Positions 27,739-37,455 of a DNA stretch of 64,000 nt are shown one piece after another. This stretch comes from Rhizobiaceae bacterium (GTDB taxonomy: Bacteria; Pseudomonadota; Alphaproteobacteria; Rhizobiales; Rhizobiaceae). A program made the translations under genes and the position numbers. Each line of letters opens with the position of its first letter. The stretch's first letter is position 1. The stretch spans positions 16,903-80,902 of the forward strand of contig JAHBYV010000018.1 in assembly GCA_019635795.1 (NCBI GenBank), written 5' to 3'. A model generated the notes under the pieces. It saw only the letters and a program-made list of their open reading frames with translations, had not been told where the DNA came from and made no database searches.

Positions 27739-28122
27739 ATGAAGCGCTATTTTATTGCTGCTCTGGCAGCCACCATCTTTGCCATGCCCGTAGCTGCGCA
27801 GGCGCACCCCGTTCAGGCTGCACCAGCGATGGAATATGTGAAGTCGAAACACAGGGGGCCTGTCGTTGAGAAAAAGGTGGAGCGCAAAGTCATTCGCAAA
27901 GACCGGATGGGCCACAAGTTTGAGCGCAAGCATGTGGTGACCAAACGGTGGATGGCGGGCAAACGCGTTCCTCACTGGCAGCGCAAGCATGTCGTTCGCG
28001 ACTATCGGCATCACGGATTGCGCCGTCCGGCGCCGGGACAGCATTGGGTCAAGGTCGATAATGACTACCTGCTCATTGCGACTGCGTCCGGCATAATAGC
28101 TAGCATCATCGCCGCGCATTAA
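27739..28122 (+). CDS. RcnB-like periplasmic protein
   Basis: The 127-residue protein has a signal peptide (MKRYFIAALAATIFAMPVAAQA), a very basic middle rich in Lys, Arg and His, and ends with the RcnB-family segment GLRRPAPGQHWVKVDNDYLLIATASGIIASII. E. coli RcnB affects Ni/Co homeostasis in the periplasm; alphaproteobacterial members are mostly uncharacterised. The ATG at 27739 is preceded by GAGGAGA. It stands just upstream of dnaG on the same strand. Confidence 0.85.
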   Translation: MKRYFIAALAATIFAMPVAAQAHPVQAAPAMEYVKSKHRGPVVEKKVERKVIRKDRMGHKFERKHVVTKRWMAGKRVPHWQRKHVVRDYRHHGLRRPAPGQHWVKVDNDYLLIATASGIIASIIAAH

Positions 28123-28182
28123 ATTTTTATTTGAAGCGAGTATTGCTTGGCGTGGCGGTGGCGAAGAGTCTAAACAGGACAT

Positions 28183-30102
28183 ATGCGCTTTCCGCCCGCC
28201 TTCCTTGATGAGATACGTGACCGCGTACCGATCTCCTCGGTAATCGGTACGCGCGTGACATGGGACAGGCGCAAAACGAATGCCGGGCGCGGAGACTGGT
28301 GGGCGTGTTGCCCGTTTCATGGCGAGAAGTCGCCCAGTTTTCACTGCGAGGACAAAAAGGGTCGCTATCACTGTTTCGGGTGTGGCGTTTCGGGCGACCA
28401 CTTCAGATTCCTGACTGAACTGGATGGCCTGAGCTTTCCTGAAGCGGTCGAAAAAGTTGCCGAGATGGCGGGTGTGCCAATGCCTGCCCGCGACGTCCAG
28501 GAAGAGCGGCGGGCGCGTGAGCGGGCAAGCCTGCACGATGTGATGGAGCTGGCGACCACGTTCTTCGAAGATAAGTTGCAATCAGCGGAAGGGGCGCGAG
28601 CACGCGCTTATTTACGCGAACGCGGGTTGCAGCCAGCCACGCAAAAAGCCTTCAGGCTAGGATTTGCCCCTGACAGCCGCAATGCGCTGAAGGAATTTCT
28701 GGCCGCGCGGGGTGTGGACAAAGACCAGATCGAAGCTTGCGGCCTTGTGCGACACGGTGACGACATTCCGGTCTCTTATGACTATTTCCGCGACCGGATC
28801 ATGTTTCCGATTCCGGACTCCCGAGGCCGGATTATCGCATTTGGCGGGCGCGCCATGTCGTCCGACGCTCTGGCGAAATATATGAATTCGCCCGAAACCG
28901 AGCTGTTTCATAAAGGCAATGTTCTCTACAACTATGCTCGCGCGCGAAAGGCGCTGCAAAAAGGCGGATCAGTCATCCAGGTTGAAGGTTACATGGATGT
29001 TATCGCCCTTGCACAGGCCGGGTTTGAAAATGCTGTTGCTCCGCTCGGGACGGCTCTGACTGAAAATCAGCTTGAACTTTTGTGGCGCATGTCGCCGGAG
29101 CCGATCTTGTGCTTCGATGGGGACAAGGCCGGGCTTAAGGCCGCCTGGCGCGCCGCAGACCTTGCGCTTCCCGTCATCCAGCCGGGGCGTTCAGTGCGGT
29201 TCGCGCTGATGCCGGAAGGGCAGGACCCGGACGATCTGGTCAAAGCAGAGGGTGCAGCGGGGTTCCGCAAGATTCTCGATGAGGCGAGGCCGCTGGCCGA
29301 TTTGCTGTGGCTTCGCGAAACATCAGGCGGCGTGTTTGACACGCCCGAACGGCGCGCGGAACTGGAAAAAACGCTTCGTGAAATTAGCGGACGAATACGT
29401 GATGAAAGCGTCCGGTTTCACTATCAGCAGGAAATGCGTGAGCGTGTACAAGCCTTCTTCGGATCAGCGCGCACGGAAAAGCGGCGAGGCGAACGCGGCG
29501 GATCTACAGGATGGAAAGGGCCGGGCGGCGTCACGCAGGCTGGACGGCTTGCCGTGTCAGAAAGTCTTGCGCGCAGCGCCTTGGTGAAGCGTTCAGGTGG
29601 CGTGATGCCATTGCGCGAGGCTGTGCTGGTGGTCACGCTGGTAAATCACCCGATGCTTGCAGAAGAATTTTTTGATGATGTGGAGCGGCTTGAACTGACC
29701 CACAAGGATTTGCGGCAAATGCGTTCCGTTTTGATCGACGTTCTGGCGCATCAGGCGGCGCATGACCGGGCTGCGGTTCTGGCGGCGATCGAGACGGCCG
29801 GGCTCGCTCCTGTTTGGGAGCGCGCCTTTGAGCATGTGCGCCGGGCCGGGCATTGGCCCGCTCTGGAGACTGCAGCAATCGACGACGCACGGCAGGCGTT
29901 CCTGCAAGGGCTGCAGCTTTTTGTCAGCGAGCGAACGCTGCAAGCTGAGTTGAAAGAGGCGGAGGCGGCGCTTGCGAGTGAACCGACCGAAGAAAACTAT
30001 CGCCATCTCGTTGAGGTGCAGGCGCAGTTTCGTGATTTGCAGGCCGCCGAGGCGCTGATCGAAGGCTTTGGTGTCCTGTCCGGCAGGGGTGGACGTAGCT
30101 GA
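28183..30102 (+). CDS. dnaG: DNA primase
   Basis: DnaG lays RNA primers for replication. The 639-residue protein has the N-terminal zinc-binding domain (CCPFHGEKSPSFHC ... YHCFGCG), the RNA-polymerase core with FPIPDSRGRIIAFGGR and the TOPRIM region (VIQVEGYMDVIALAQAGF, ILCFDGDKAGLKAA), and a C-terminal helicase-interaction domain. rpoD normally follows directly in this family of organisms; here a large low-complexity gene stands between them. The ATG at 28183 begins MRFPPAFLDEIRDRV, the family start. Confidence 0.98.
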   Translation: MRFPPAFLDEIRDRVPISSVIGTRVTWDRRKTNAGRGDWWACCPFHGEKSPSFHCEDKKGRYHCFGCGVSGDHFRFLTELDGLSFPEAVEKVAEMAGVPMPARDVQEERRARERASLHDVMELATTFFEDKLQSAEGARARAYLRERGLQPATQKAFRLGFAPDSRNALKEFLAARGVDKDQIEACGLVRHGDDIPVSYDYFRDRIMFPIPDSRGRIIAFGGRAMSSDALAKYMNSPETELFHKGNVLYNYARARKALQKGGSVIQVEGYMDVIALAQAGFENAVAPLGTALTENQLELLWRMSPEPILCFDGDKAGLKAAWRAADLALPVIQPGRSVRFALMPEGQDPDDLVKAEGAAGFRKILDEARPLADLLWLRETSGGVFDTPERRAELEKTLREISGRIRDESVRFHYQQEMRERVQAFFGSARTEKRRGERGGSTGWKGPGGVTQAGRLAVSESLARSALVKRSGGVMPLREAVLVVTLVNHPMLAEEFFDDVERLELTHKDLRQMRSVLIDVLAHQAAHDRAAVLAAIETAGLAPVWERAFEHVRRAGHWPALETAAIDDARQAFLQGLQLFVSERTLQAELKEAEAALASEPTEENYRHLVEVQAQFRDLQAAEALIEGFGVLSGRGGRS

Positions 30103-30277
30103 CCTGATTGGTTCAACGTGTTTGCCGTTCTTATTTGTGGGTAGGGAACCCGCATACCTCCAGAAATCTGTTGTAACTAAATAAATATAGTCTAATATAT
30201 CCTGATTGGATCAGTTTTTGATCTGTGGCGCAGCCATTCTTGGCTGGGCGGTCTGATGGCTGGGGTTTTAGGGTATT

Positions 30278-32107
30278 ATGACCATATCAAGCGATTTTTC
30301 GAACGTGGTTCTGAATGTTGACGACGTGTGCGCGCTTGATCGCGGTCGCGTTTCGGATACGACCGCTTTCCGGATGTTTGCCGAGGGGATTCATCTCGAT
30401 TCGCGGGTTCTGACAAACGAGCGGTGGGCACACCTTCCGGAGCTGCGAGACATTAAGGATGTATGCGGGATCGTGATGCACGAGGTTGTTCCGCTTTGTT
30501 TCGATACAGCAGTGCTCGAAAAGCAAGGTGGCCACCTGAGCGTCCGCATTACCGGTGCGGGTGATTTCACCCTTGTGGGAATGAATCGTCGTGTGGTCGT
30601 GTTGCAGGGTTTGCCTCAGGACACGGCAACGGGTCAGGACGTCATTGACCTCGAGATTGATGCGGATGTCTTTTTGTCATTTTGCAGGGGATTGGTTTTC
30701 GACGCGGCCGGGCACCTTCTGACTGAGGACGACGAAGGTGAGGATCGCGAGATTTCCAATCTGGAACTGACTTTCAACGGTATGCCTTCGGGCGGGGCTG
30801 GTGGCAGCCAGTTGTTAAGCCAAAGCTCAATGACCTCAGCCGATGCCGCACCAACCTCCGGGCTCGAATATTTCCAAAACGGAGATGAAGGGCAGGAAGT
30901 GACAAGTGCTGAGGGTTTAGAACCCCGGATAATGCTTACCTCTTATTTGCCGGGCGAAAGCGCAGACTATGCTGACGCTTCGGGTTCAGGCGCAGATCAG
31001 GCCGGATGGGCGGGTTCGGAAGATGGTGCTTCCACGTACGATCTGGCTGTCCAGAGTTCAGATTTCAGCGCTGAGGACGGTTTGTCGGACGACGGCATCA
31101 TGACCATTATGAGCGTTGACGACGGAGGATCAAATCCTGTTGACGACAACGGTGTAGCTCTTGATCCGGAAATATACACCACGACAGTTGCAGATCCTGC
31201 TCCTGATGGTGAGTTCGAGATTACCAGTGTCGCCGGTGATAGCGATGATGTGAATGGCTCTTCTGCTGTGCTGAATCCCGAAATACCTGAGGCAATTGCC
31301 GGCGACTCTGGCTCGGTTACCGTTGCTGATGCGCCTGACAATTCCGTCGGCACGGCTGATGTTAATGCGGTTCCAGATGCTCAACCCTCAACCGCTGTAG
31401 TTGATGACGGCGCAGCGGTAGAAGTTTCAGACGGTTCCAGCTCCCTGCCAGGGGATGGTGTTGCTGAGCCTGCGTCGCCTGTTTCTGTGGAAGACGTTTC
31501 CGATGTTGATGGGGGTGCTGATCTCGCCGATGGATCGGCGGAAATTCCAGTCGATACATCTGGTGAAGCAGTGGTGGATGCGCTGCCTGTAGCGCCGGTC
31601 GGCGAAGTTCCTGTCAATGGAGGTGACCATGCTCAGGCAGGAGGTGACCATGCTGTTACAGCAGGCGCTGGAAATGCAGTGAACGAGCCAGGCACGGGGG
31701 CCGATGGCGTGGCGGAGCCGGTCCTTCCGGTGGAAGAGACGCCAGCGACTGAACCAGATGCAGTTGTAAATGCTGGAAATGGTAACGAGCAACCAGTGAC
31801 TGGCGGTGATCCGGCAGTAACGCCTCCGGCCCAGGGTGGTCAAACTGGAAACAATACGAACGTTATCAATCCGGTTGAAACCGCAAATGGTTCTTCGAGC
31901 GGCACGTCCAATCCTGTCACGCCAGCAGGTGGCAATGGTGTAAATGCCGGTTATACAGGCTCTTCGTCGGGCGGTTCGCAAGCCGGTTCGGGCGAGACTG
32001 GTTCCGAATGCACCTGCACTTGCGGTAAGGATCTGCGCGAATTCTTCTCAATGATGTTCCAGGGGCACGGTGGTTCTGCCAGCAATTCAGGTTGGAATTG
32101 CGGCTGA
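30278..32107 (+). CDS. Acidic low-complexity protein with LEPR-XLL-like motif and Cys-rich tail
   Basis: The 609-residue protein has three parts. Residues 1-170 look folded, mixed in composition, and match no family I know. At 214-222, LEPRIMLTS closely fits the LEPR-XLL motif seen in large exported surface proteins. Residues 225-580 are acidic repeat-like Asp/Gly/Ser/Val/Pro sequence of the kind used in extracellular stalks. The last ~35 residues hold a cysteine cluster (ECTCTCGKDLREFFSMMFQG, final NCG). No Sec signal peptide is visible, so export by a type I or other Sec-independent route is my inference. It sits between dnaG and rpoD. A TpA-rich block (about 30176-30210) lies 70-100 bp upstream, like those before the 36-45 kb cluster. 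Confidence 0.75.
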   Translation: MTISSDFSNVVLNVDDVCALDRGRVSDTTAFRMFAEGIHLDSRVLTNERWAHLPELRDIKDVCGIVMHEVVPLCFDTAVLEKQGGHLSVRITGAGDFTLVGMNRRVVVLQGLPQDTATGQDVIDLEIDADVFLSFCRGLVFDAAGHLLTEDDEGEDREISNLELTFNGMPSGGAGGSQLLSQSSMTSADAAPTSGLEYFQNGDEGQEVTSAEGLEPRIMLTSYLPGESADYADASGSGADQAGWAGSEDGASTYDLAVQSSDFSAEDGLSDDGIMTIMSVDDGGSNPVDDNGVALDPEIYTTTVADPAPDGEFEITSVAGDSDDVNGSSAVLNPEIPEAIAGDSGSVTVADAPDNSVGTADVNAVPDAQPSTAVVDDGAAVEVSDGSSSLPGDGVAEPASPVSVEDVSDVDGGADLADGSAEIPVDTSGEAVVDALPVAPVGEVPVNGGDHAQAGGDHAVTAGAGNAVNEPGTGADGVAEPVLPVEETPATEPDAVVNAGNGNEQPVTGGDPAVTPPAQGGQTGNNTNVINPVETANGSSSGTSNPVTPAGGNGVNAGYTGSSSGGSQAGSGETGSECTCTCGKDLREFFSMMFQGHGGSASNSGWNCG

Positions 32108-32503
32108 TTTATTTTGCGAGGGGCTGTGCCAGTTCAAGCTCCGATAAATTAATGAGGGCGCGGTGCTTTGCATCGTGCCTTCTTTGCTTTTCAGAAAGGT
32201 GATTTGCATTAGCCTGATAATCAGCCAAAGGGCGCAATTGATTCGCTTTTTTAACGCGAATCATGCGAGACCGCTTGACCTTGCGCAAGAATAGCGGAAT
32301 CAGGACGATTCGAGATATGTTGAAGGGCGGCAAAGTGTGAATGACGGACCTAACGCCGCAATCTCTGGACTAAACGGCAAGTGAACCCCACATAGAAGAA
32401 AAATCAGGGCGACGCGGGCGGTTTGCCTGAACGAAGCCTGAATGCCCAGGGCTCAAGGATTGATAACGGGCTGGCCACCTGGCTGCCGCAGGAAGATTAA
32501 AGC
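32108..32503 (+). other. Gap upstream of rpoD
   Basis: No gene I can support. It should contain the rpoD promoter region. A minus-strand frame (32109-32333) has a TTG start with no ribosome binding site and is not called. Confidence 0.5.
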
Positions 32504-34528
32504 ATGGCAAATAAAGTGACCAAGGAAAAGGAAGAGGCCGAGACCGAGCGCGATGGCGCGACAGATGGTCCGTTGCTCGACCTTTCCGATGACGCTGTCA
32601 AGAAAATGATCAAGGCCGCGAAGAAACGCGGCTATGTGACAATGGACCAACTGAACGCGGTGCTGCCTTCGGAAGAAGTTTCGCCGGATCAGATTGAAGA
32701 CACCATGGCCATGCTCTCCGACATGGGGATCAATGTCGTCGAAGAGGATGAGGCGGCAGAGCAGGAAGACGGCGACGACGGTGAAGAAGAAGCGACGGAA
32801 CTCGCTGAACAAACCGGCACTGCAGTTGCGACCGTTGCCAAGAAAGAGCCGACTGATCGCACAGACGATCCGGTGCGCATGTACCTGCGTGAAATGGGCT
32901 CGGTGGAGCTTCTTTCGCGCGAGGGCGAAATCGCCATTGCAAAGCGCATCGAGGCTGGGCGCGAGACAATGATTGCCGGCCTGTGCGAAAGCCCGCTGAC
33001 CTTTCAGGCTATCATTATCTGGCGTGATGACCTGAACGAAGGCAAAGGTCTTCTGCGCGATATTATTGACCTTGAGGCCACCTATGCCGGTCCGGAGGCC
33101 AAGCAGGCGCCGATCGTCGAGCGCATCGAAGAGCTTGAAAAACCTAAGGAGCCCGTGCGGCCCGGAGGTCGCCGCGGCCGCGAAGACGAGGACGACATCA
33201 CCAATGTGGGTGGGGAAAGCCGCGTAGAGGAAGAGGACGAGGAAGAGGACGAGAGCAATCTGTCTCTCGCCGCGATGGAAGCGGAACTGCGTCCGCAAGT
33301 CATGGAGACGCTCGACCTCATTGCGGACACCTACAAGAAATTGCGCAAGTTGCAGGATCAGCAGGTCGAAAATCGCCTCGCTGCGACCGGTACGCTTTCG
33401 CCGAGCCAGGATAGGCGCGCCAAGGAACTTAAAGACAAGCTGATCAAGGCGGTGAAGTCGCTCTCGCTTAATCAGGCGCGCATCGAGTCGCTTGTAGAGC
33501 AGCTATACGACATTTCCAAGCGCCTGAATCAGAATGAAGGCAAGCTCCTGCGTCTGGCGGAGAGCTATGGCGTGAAGCGTGAAGAGTTCCTCAAGGAATA
33601 CCAGGGCTCGGAGTTTGATCCTAACTGGATGAAGGCAATCTCCAACCTTACCGGCAAGGGGTGGAAGGAATTTACCCGCGCTGAAAAGGATACAATCCGG
33701 GATATTCGGGCTGAGATTCAGAACCTTGCGACTGAAACGGCTATTTCGATCGCCGAATTCCGCAAGATCGTCAACCAGGTCCAGAAGGGCGAGCGCGAGG
33801 CTGCAATTGCCAAGAAGGAAATGGTGGAAGCCAATCTTCGTCTCGTTATTTCCATCGCCAAGAAATATACGAACCGTGGCTTGCAATTCCTTGATCTCAT
33901 TCAGGAAGGCAATATCGGCCTGATGAAGGCGGTCGATAAGTTCGAGTATCGGCGTGGATATAAATTCTCGACCTATGCGACGTGGTGGATCAGGCAAGCA
34001 ATTACGCGTTCCATCGCCGATCAGGCGCGCACTATTCGTATTCCGGTGCATATGATCGAAACGATCAACAAGATCGTGCGTACCTCGCGCCAGATGCTGC
34101 ATGAAATTGGCCGCGAACCGACGCCGGAAGAACTGGCCGAGAAGCTGGCCATGCCGCTGGAAAAAGTGCGCAAGGTGCTGAAGATCGCCAAGGAGCCAAT
34201 CTCTCTCGAAACGCCGGTCGGTGACGAAGAAGATTCACACCTCGGCGATTTCATCGAAGACAAGATGGCTATTTTGCCAATCGACGCGGCAATTCAGGCG
34301 AATTTGCGCGAAACGACCACCCGAGTGCTTGCGTCCTTGACGCCGCGCGAAGAACGCGTGCTGCGTATGCGCTTCGGCATCGGCATGAACACGGACCACA
34401 CGCTGGAAGAAGTGGGGCAGCAGTTCTCGGTTACGCGTGAACGTATTCGCCAGATTGAAGCGAAGGCACTGCGGAAGCTCAAGCATCCGAGCCGGTCGCG
34501 AAAGCTGCGGAGCTTTCTCGACAGCTAA
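32504..34528 (+). CDS. rpoD: Primary sigma factor RpoD (sigma-70)
   Basis: RpoD directs RNA polymerase to housekeeping promoters. The 674-residue protein has region 1.1 ([20 protein letters not shown]), a long acidic non-conserved insert (about 210-245, [11 protein letters not shown] ... EEDEEEDES), region 2 with [20 protein letters not shown], region 3, and region 4.2 with [20 protein letters not shown]. This layout is that of alphaproteobacterial RpoD. Start [13 protein letters not shown] follows the usual pattern. A GC-rich hairpin follows the stop. Confidence 0.98.
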   Translation: MANKVTKEKEEAETERDGATDGPLLDLSDDAVKKMIKAAKKRGYVTMDQLNAVLPSEEVSPDQIEDTMAMLSDMGINVVEEDEAAEQEDGDDGEEEATELAEQTGTAVATVAKKEPTDRTDDPVRMYLREMGSVELLSREGEIAIAKRIEAGRETMIAGLCESPLTFQAIIIWRDDLNEGKGLLRDIIDLEATYAGPEAKQAPIVERIEELEKPKEPVRPGGRRGREDEDDITNVGGESRVEEEDEEEDESNLSLAAMEAELRPQVMETLDLIADTYKKLRKLQDQQVENRLAATGTLSPSQDRRAKELKDKLIKAVKSLSLNQARIESLVEQLYDISKRLNQNEGKLLRLAESYGVKREEFLKEYQGSEFDPNWMKAISNLTGKGWKEFTRAEKDTIRDIRAEIQNLATETAISIAEFRKIVNQVQKGEREAAIAKKEMVEANLRLVISIAKKYTNRGLQFLDLIQEGNIGLMKAVDKFEYRRGYKFSTYATWWIRQAITRSIADQARTIRIPVHMIETINKIVRTSRQMLHEIGREPTPEELAEKLAMPLEKVRKVLKIAKEPISLETPVGDEEDSHLGDFIEDKMAILPIDAAIQANLRETTTRVLASLTPREERVLRMRFGIGMNTDHTLEEVGQQFSVTRERIRQIEAKALRKLKHPSRSRKLRSFLDS

Positions 34529-34538
34529 AGAAAGGCAC

Positions 34539-34569
34539 GATGCCGGGGAGGGAGGTCGCCCCCGGCATC
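34539..34569. terminator. Hairpin between rpoD and the convergent coiled-coil gene
   Basis: GATGCCGGGG (34539-34548) pairs perfectly with CCCCGGCATC (34560-34569). No T-run follows on the plus strand; on the minus strand a pyrimidine-rich GCCTTTCTTT follows. It probably helps end transcription from both sides. Confidence 0.6.
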
Positions 34570-34586
34570 GCTCTCGGCGCTGGTGC

Positions 34587-35042
34587 TCAGGCACCACCAC
34601 TCGCCGAACGTTTTTTTCGCCGCGCCGCGATTTCCCGTGCGCGTTTCAGCTCAACAAGCTGGCGTCTTTTCCGCTGAATTGAAAAGCGGATTATTTCCAG
34701 ACGGCTTTGAAGATCAGAAATCCCAAGGTTGAGCGCGTCTTCTTCAAGGCGTTGGTCCTTGATTGCATTTTGCACATACAGGGCCATGAGATCCGATCCT
34801 GCGCGAATGGCGAGACGCGCCCTGGCTTCCAGTTCCGAAATGCGCGCGGTGCAGGCTTTCAGCTTTTTCTGTTCAAGACGCAGATTGATCTTGAGCCAGT
34901 CCAATGTCTGCTTCAGCTCCCTGCATTTTGCTCGGACATCGCGAATGTGCCGGTCAATCAGTTCAAGGGTAATCTCTCCGCTCATGGTTTCACCGACAAC
35001 ATTCGGAGCGCTTTGGCTTCTGGCTTGCATTTCAGTTGTCAT
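34587..35042 (-). CDS. Coiled-coil protein, function unknown
   Basis: The 151-residue protein is almost all helix, with heptad-like stretches from about residue 22 to 130 (ITLELIDRHIRDVRAKCREL, LEQKKLKACTARISELEARA, LQSRLEIIRFSIQRKRRQLV) and a basic C-terminal tail. It has no signal peptide or membrane segment, so it should be cytosolic and oligomeric. The ATG at 35042 (MTTEMQARSQSAP) has GGGAGTG upstream; the frame continues upstream without support. It is divergent from the tetR gene across a 450-bp gap with four operator-like palindromes. Confidence 0.75.
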   Translation of the reverse strand: MTTEMQARSQSAPNVVGETMSGEITLELIDRHIRDVRAKCRELKQTLDWLKINLRLEQKKLKACTARISELEARARLAIRAGSDLMALYVQNAIKDQRLEEDALNLGISDLQSRLEIIRFSIQRKRRQLVELKRAREIAARRKKRSASGGA

Positions 35043-35298
35043 GTCGCACTCCCGAAATGGATCGAGATCGAAGTGATATCGCCACCAGCGAGGGGGCAAT
35101 TGGCGGTCCGTACACTCGTTACATTTCTGGTATCCGCCATATTGCCCCCTCGCCGGAGCCCAAGGCCCCACGCCCTAAATCATGTTCCGCTTTCCGTTGG
35201 AGCGCCGCGTTCCGGCCGGTGCCTGCCCAATCTTCCCCGCACCGGCCAGAAGCTTCCCGCGCCCGCCGCTATTCAGACTTTTTGCCGATCCGCCACTT

Positions 35299-35428
35299 GA
35301 ACTTTGTTCATGAAGCACCATATCAGAAAATGAACGGCGTTCAAGAAAAACTTTGAACAAAGTTCAGAAAAAATCCGCCGGGCTGCAAATGTGTCTGCAT
35401 TCATGTTCATATCTCTTGAACATTGTTC
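35299..35428. promoter_or_regulatory. Four GAAC-N3-GTTC operator palindromes upstream of tetR
   Basis: The same 11-bp inverted repeat occurs four times: GAACTTTGTTC (35299-35309), GAACGGCGTTC (35332-35342), GAACAAAGTTC (35356-35366) and GAACATTGTTC (35418-35428). Three have a T/A-rich spacer. They lie 68-197 bp before the tetR start. Autoregulation by the TetR protein is the simplest reading. Confidence 0.72.
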
Positions 35429-35495
35429 ACATTTGTGCCTGAATCGTGTTTCAATGGCGTGAGTCAATGTTTGGCCTTGCCGCTGGAGGTTTTGG

Positions 35496-36125
35496 ATGGC
35501 TCTGGACAAGGATGAAGTCAGTTCGCGCGTGCTTGATATTGCTGAGGACCTGCTCAATGAGGGCGGGGCAATCAATCTCAAGGCCCGAACGATCGCCGAG
35601 AAGGCAGGAATAGCTGTCGGCACTATCTATAATTTATACGGTGACCTCGATGGCCTCCATCTGGCTGTGAACTTCAGGCTGCTTGACAGGCTGTCTGAAG
35701 CGGGAATGCGCACGATGATGCACATGCAGGCTTCGGGGGTTTCTGGCACGAAAGACCGGCTGTTGGCGTTGGCCAGAACCTATCTGGAATATGTAGCCAC
35801 TCACCCGCAAAGCTGGGCAGCTCTGCTGGCTTTCAGCCCGATGCGAATAGATATCTCGCGCCGTGAAGATTACGTAGGTCGTCTGGACGGATTGTTCGGC
35901 ATCATTACAAGGGTGCTGATGGACGATCAGAATCTTGCGCTTGATGAAGAAGAAAGCGTGCTGAATGCGCGTATCTTGTGGTCCAGCGTGCATGGCATTG
36001 TTACCAGCGGCGCAGGAAGTCGCGGTGCAAGCAATCCAGAGGTTGAGATCTGGCGGCAGATCGATCATCTGGTAACGGTCTATCTTGCGGGTCTGGAGCG
36101 TCACCCTGGTCGCTCCACGCATTGA
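35496..36125 (+). CDS. TetR family transcriptional regulator
   Basis: The 209-residue protein has the TetR N-terminal helix-turn-helix (residues ~8-58; ARTIAEKAGIAVGTIYNLYG is the recognition part) and a C-terminal ligand-binding half of the WHG type, with a Trp in HPQSWAALLAFSP. It is preceded by four matching palindromes. hlyU follows after 19 bp and may be co-transcribed. The effector is unknown. Confidence 0.92.
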   Translation: MALDKDEVSSRVLDIAEDLLNEGGAINLKARTIAEKAGIAVGTIYNLYGDLDGLHLAVNFRLLDRLSEAGMRTMMHMQASGVSGTKDRLLALARTYLEYVATHPQSWAALLAFSPMRIDISRREDYVGRLDGLFGIITRVLMDDQNLALDEEESVLNARILWSSVHGIVTSGAGSRGASNPEVEIWRQIDHLVTVYLAGLERHPGRSTH

Positions 36126-36144
36126 ACTGGGACGGGAGGTTTGA

Positions 36145-36432
36145 ATGTCATTCTTCAAAAAGTTGTTTGGCGGCAGCGGTGAGCCTGCTTCAGCCGAACC
36201 AAAGGTTGCGGGTGAGGCCGAACATCGTGGCTTCACCATCAAGGCAACGCCTTTTAAGAACGAAGGGCAATTTCAGACTTGTGGCGTTATTTCAAAGGAA
36301 GTCGATGGCGAGCTGAAAGAGCATAAGTTCATTCGTGCTGACCGCTTTGCCGGGCTGGAAGATGCCGTGCAGCTTTCGCTGAGCAAGGGCCGGCAAATCA
36401 TAGAAGAGCAGGGCGAGCACCTGTTCAAATAA
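36145..36432 (+). CDS. hlyU: HlyU-family protein
   Basis: The 95-residue protein matches the HlyU family (PF10115): MSFFKKLFGG start, AEHRGFTIKATPFKNEGQFQTCGVISKEVDG, then HKFIRADRFAGLEDAVQLSLSKGRQIIEEQG. The Vibrio HlyU named in databases is a distinct winged-helix regulator, so the functional label here is weak. A regulatory role is plausible from its tetR neighbour. A hairpin lies 15 bp after the stop. Confidence 0.85.
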   Translation: MSFFKKLFGGSGEPASAEPKVAGEAEHRGFTIKATPFKNEGQFQTCGVISKEVDGELKEHKFIRADRFAGLEDAVQLSLSKGRQIIEEQGEHLFK

Positions 36433-36447
36433 TTATCGCCGAAATGA

Positions 36448-36471
36448 GCACGCGGCAATCGCGCCGCGTGC
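36448..36471. terminator. Palindromic hairpin after hlyU and after the first Pro/Gln-rich gene
   Basis: GCACGCGGC (36448-36456) pairs with GCCGCGTGC (36463-36471). It lies between convergent genes. Its core is nearly identical to the hairpin at 39854-39879, which follows another cluster gene. Confidence 0.65.
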
Positions 36472-36557
36472 AATAGTATCTTCCATTGAGGAAATGCTGC
36501 TACGCCTGCAACAACCTCTCAGGCTTGCTCATTAGGCAAGCTTTAAATTCATACTCC

Positions 36558-37412
36558 TCAAATATACTCCTCAAAGAATAGCTTTTTGGGTTTGGTGAGA
36601 TTTGTGGGCTGGCCAGCCGGGTTCGGCTGTACCTGCACCTGGTTCGTCCGATGTGCCGGGCTGCCGCTTCCTGACCTTGCTACCTGCGGGTTGGCGGGTA
36701 CAAGAGGTTGCGTCCAAACGCGCACTTCTTCCAATTTAATAGTCGCTACGTCGGGCTGATTTCTAGCGACGTTACGACCGTTCTCGACATCAATCTGCCT
36801 TTGTATCTCAAATTGTTTGATGATCATGGACTGCGTCACGTCATCCTCGAAACTGCGGGGAGTAGGCTGTTGAAATTGCTGCCTTTCCTCGCGTGGATAG
36901 TCGAATCTTGGAGCGAGCGCGCCGTTCGCTTGATATTGGTTTGGTACGATCGGGTTAGGTCTGCCTTGCGGCATATATTGCTGTTGTCCACCCTGTGGAC
37001 GCGGCGGCAGATATTGATTCTGGCCCTGCTGCACGAATTGTTGACGCGCCGGGGGATGGTTCTGCTGTCCGTAGCCTGGCTGAACATATTGTTGACGCGC
37101 CGGGGGATAATTCTGCTGTCCGTAGCCTGGCTGCACATATTGTTGACGCGCCGGCGAATAATTCTGCTGTCCGTAGCCTGGCTGCACATATTGTTGACGC
37201 GCCGGCGAATAATTCTGCTGTCCGTACCCCTGCGGCAAATATTGTTGACGCGCCGGAGAATAATTCTGCTGGCCCTGGGGAATGTATCTTGGCTGTGGCT
37301 GCAACAAAATCACCGGCGCAGGCTGAACATTACCTACCGGTTGCACAGGTGGTTGTGGTGCCGGGCGTTTCACACCAAGCATTGCATCAACAAAGTCATC
37401 AAATCCAGGCAT
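36558..37412 (-). CDS. Pro/Gln/Tyr-rich repeat protein, cluster member 1
   Basis: A 284-residue protein of no known family. It starts MPGFDDFVDAMLGVKRPAPQ, a conserved N-terminal block shared with members 2 and 3. Residues ~45-135 are tandem 17-residue repeats of the type QQNYSPARQQYVQPGYG. The block NPIVPNQYQANGALAPRFDY is shared with member 2, and a helical segment VTQSMIIKQFEIQRQID with member 3. There is no signal peptide or membrane segment; most of the chain should be disordered. The ATG at 37412 has GAGGG 9 nt upstream; an in-frame ATG five codons earlier is less likely. The gene has its own conserved promoter region. Confidence 0.8.
   Translation of the reverse strand: MPGFDDFVDAMLGVKRPAPQPPVQPVGNVQPAPVILLQPQPRYIPQGQQNYSPARQQYLPQGYGQQNYSPARQQYVQPGYGQQNYSPARQQYVQPGYGQQNYPPARQQYVQPGYGQQNHPPARQQFVQQGQNQYLPPRPQGGQQQYMPQGRPNPIVPNQYQANGALAPRFDYPREERQQFQQPTPRSFEDDVTQSMIIKQFEIQRQIDVENGRNVARNQPDVATIKLEEVRVWTQPLVPANPQVARSGSGSPAHRTNQVQVQPNPAGQPTNLTKPKKLFFEEYI
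37040..37270 (-). repeat. 51-bp in-frame tandem repeats in cluster member 1
   Basis: Units begin with GTTGACGCGCC (plus strand) at 37040, 37091, 37142, 37193 and 37244, exactly 51 bp apart; four are full and the fifth is partial. Differences between units are small, so the array is recent. Each unit encodes 17 residues. Confidence 0.95.
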
Positions 37413-37455
37413 TTCCGTAACCCTCAAAATATCTCAATAGCTAACTACCGCTCAA

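Noticed and set aside
32109-32333. Minus-strand 74-codon frame downstream of the LEPR-like gene
   Set aside because: TTG start, no Shine-Dalgarno sequence, no recognisable features.
35175-35321. 48-residue minus-strand frame between the tetR operators
   Set aside because: No ribosome binding site before the ATG and no similarity to anything known.
37040-37270. Possible CRISPR array
   Set aside because: Units are directly contiguous without unique spacers and keep a protein frame.
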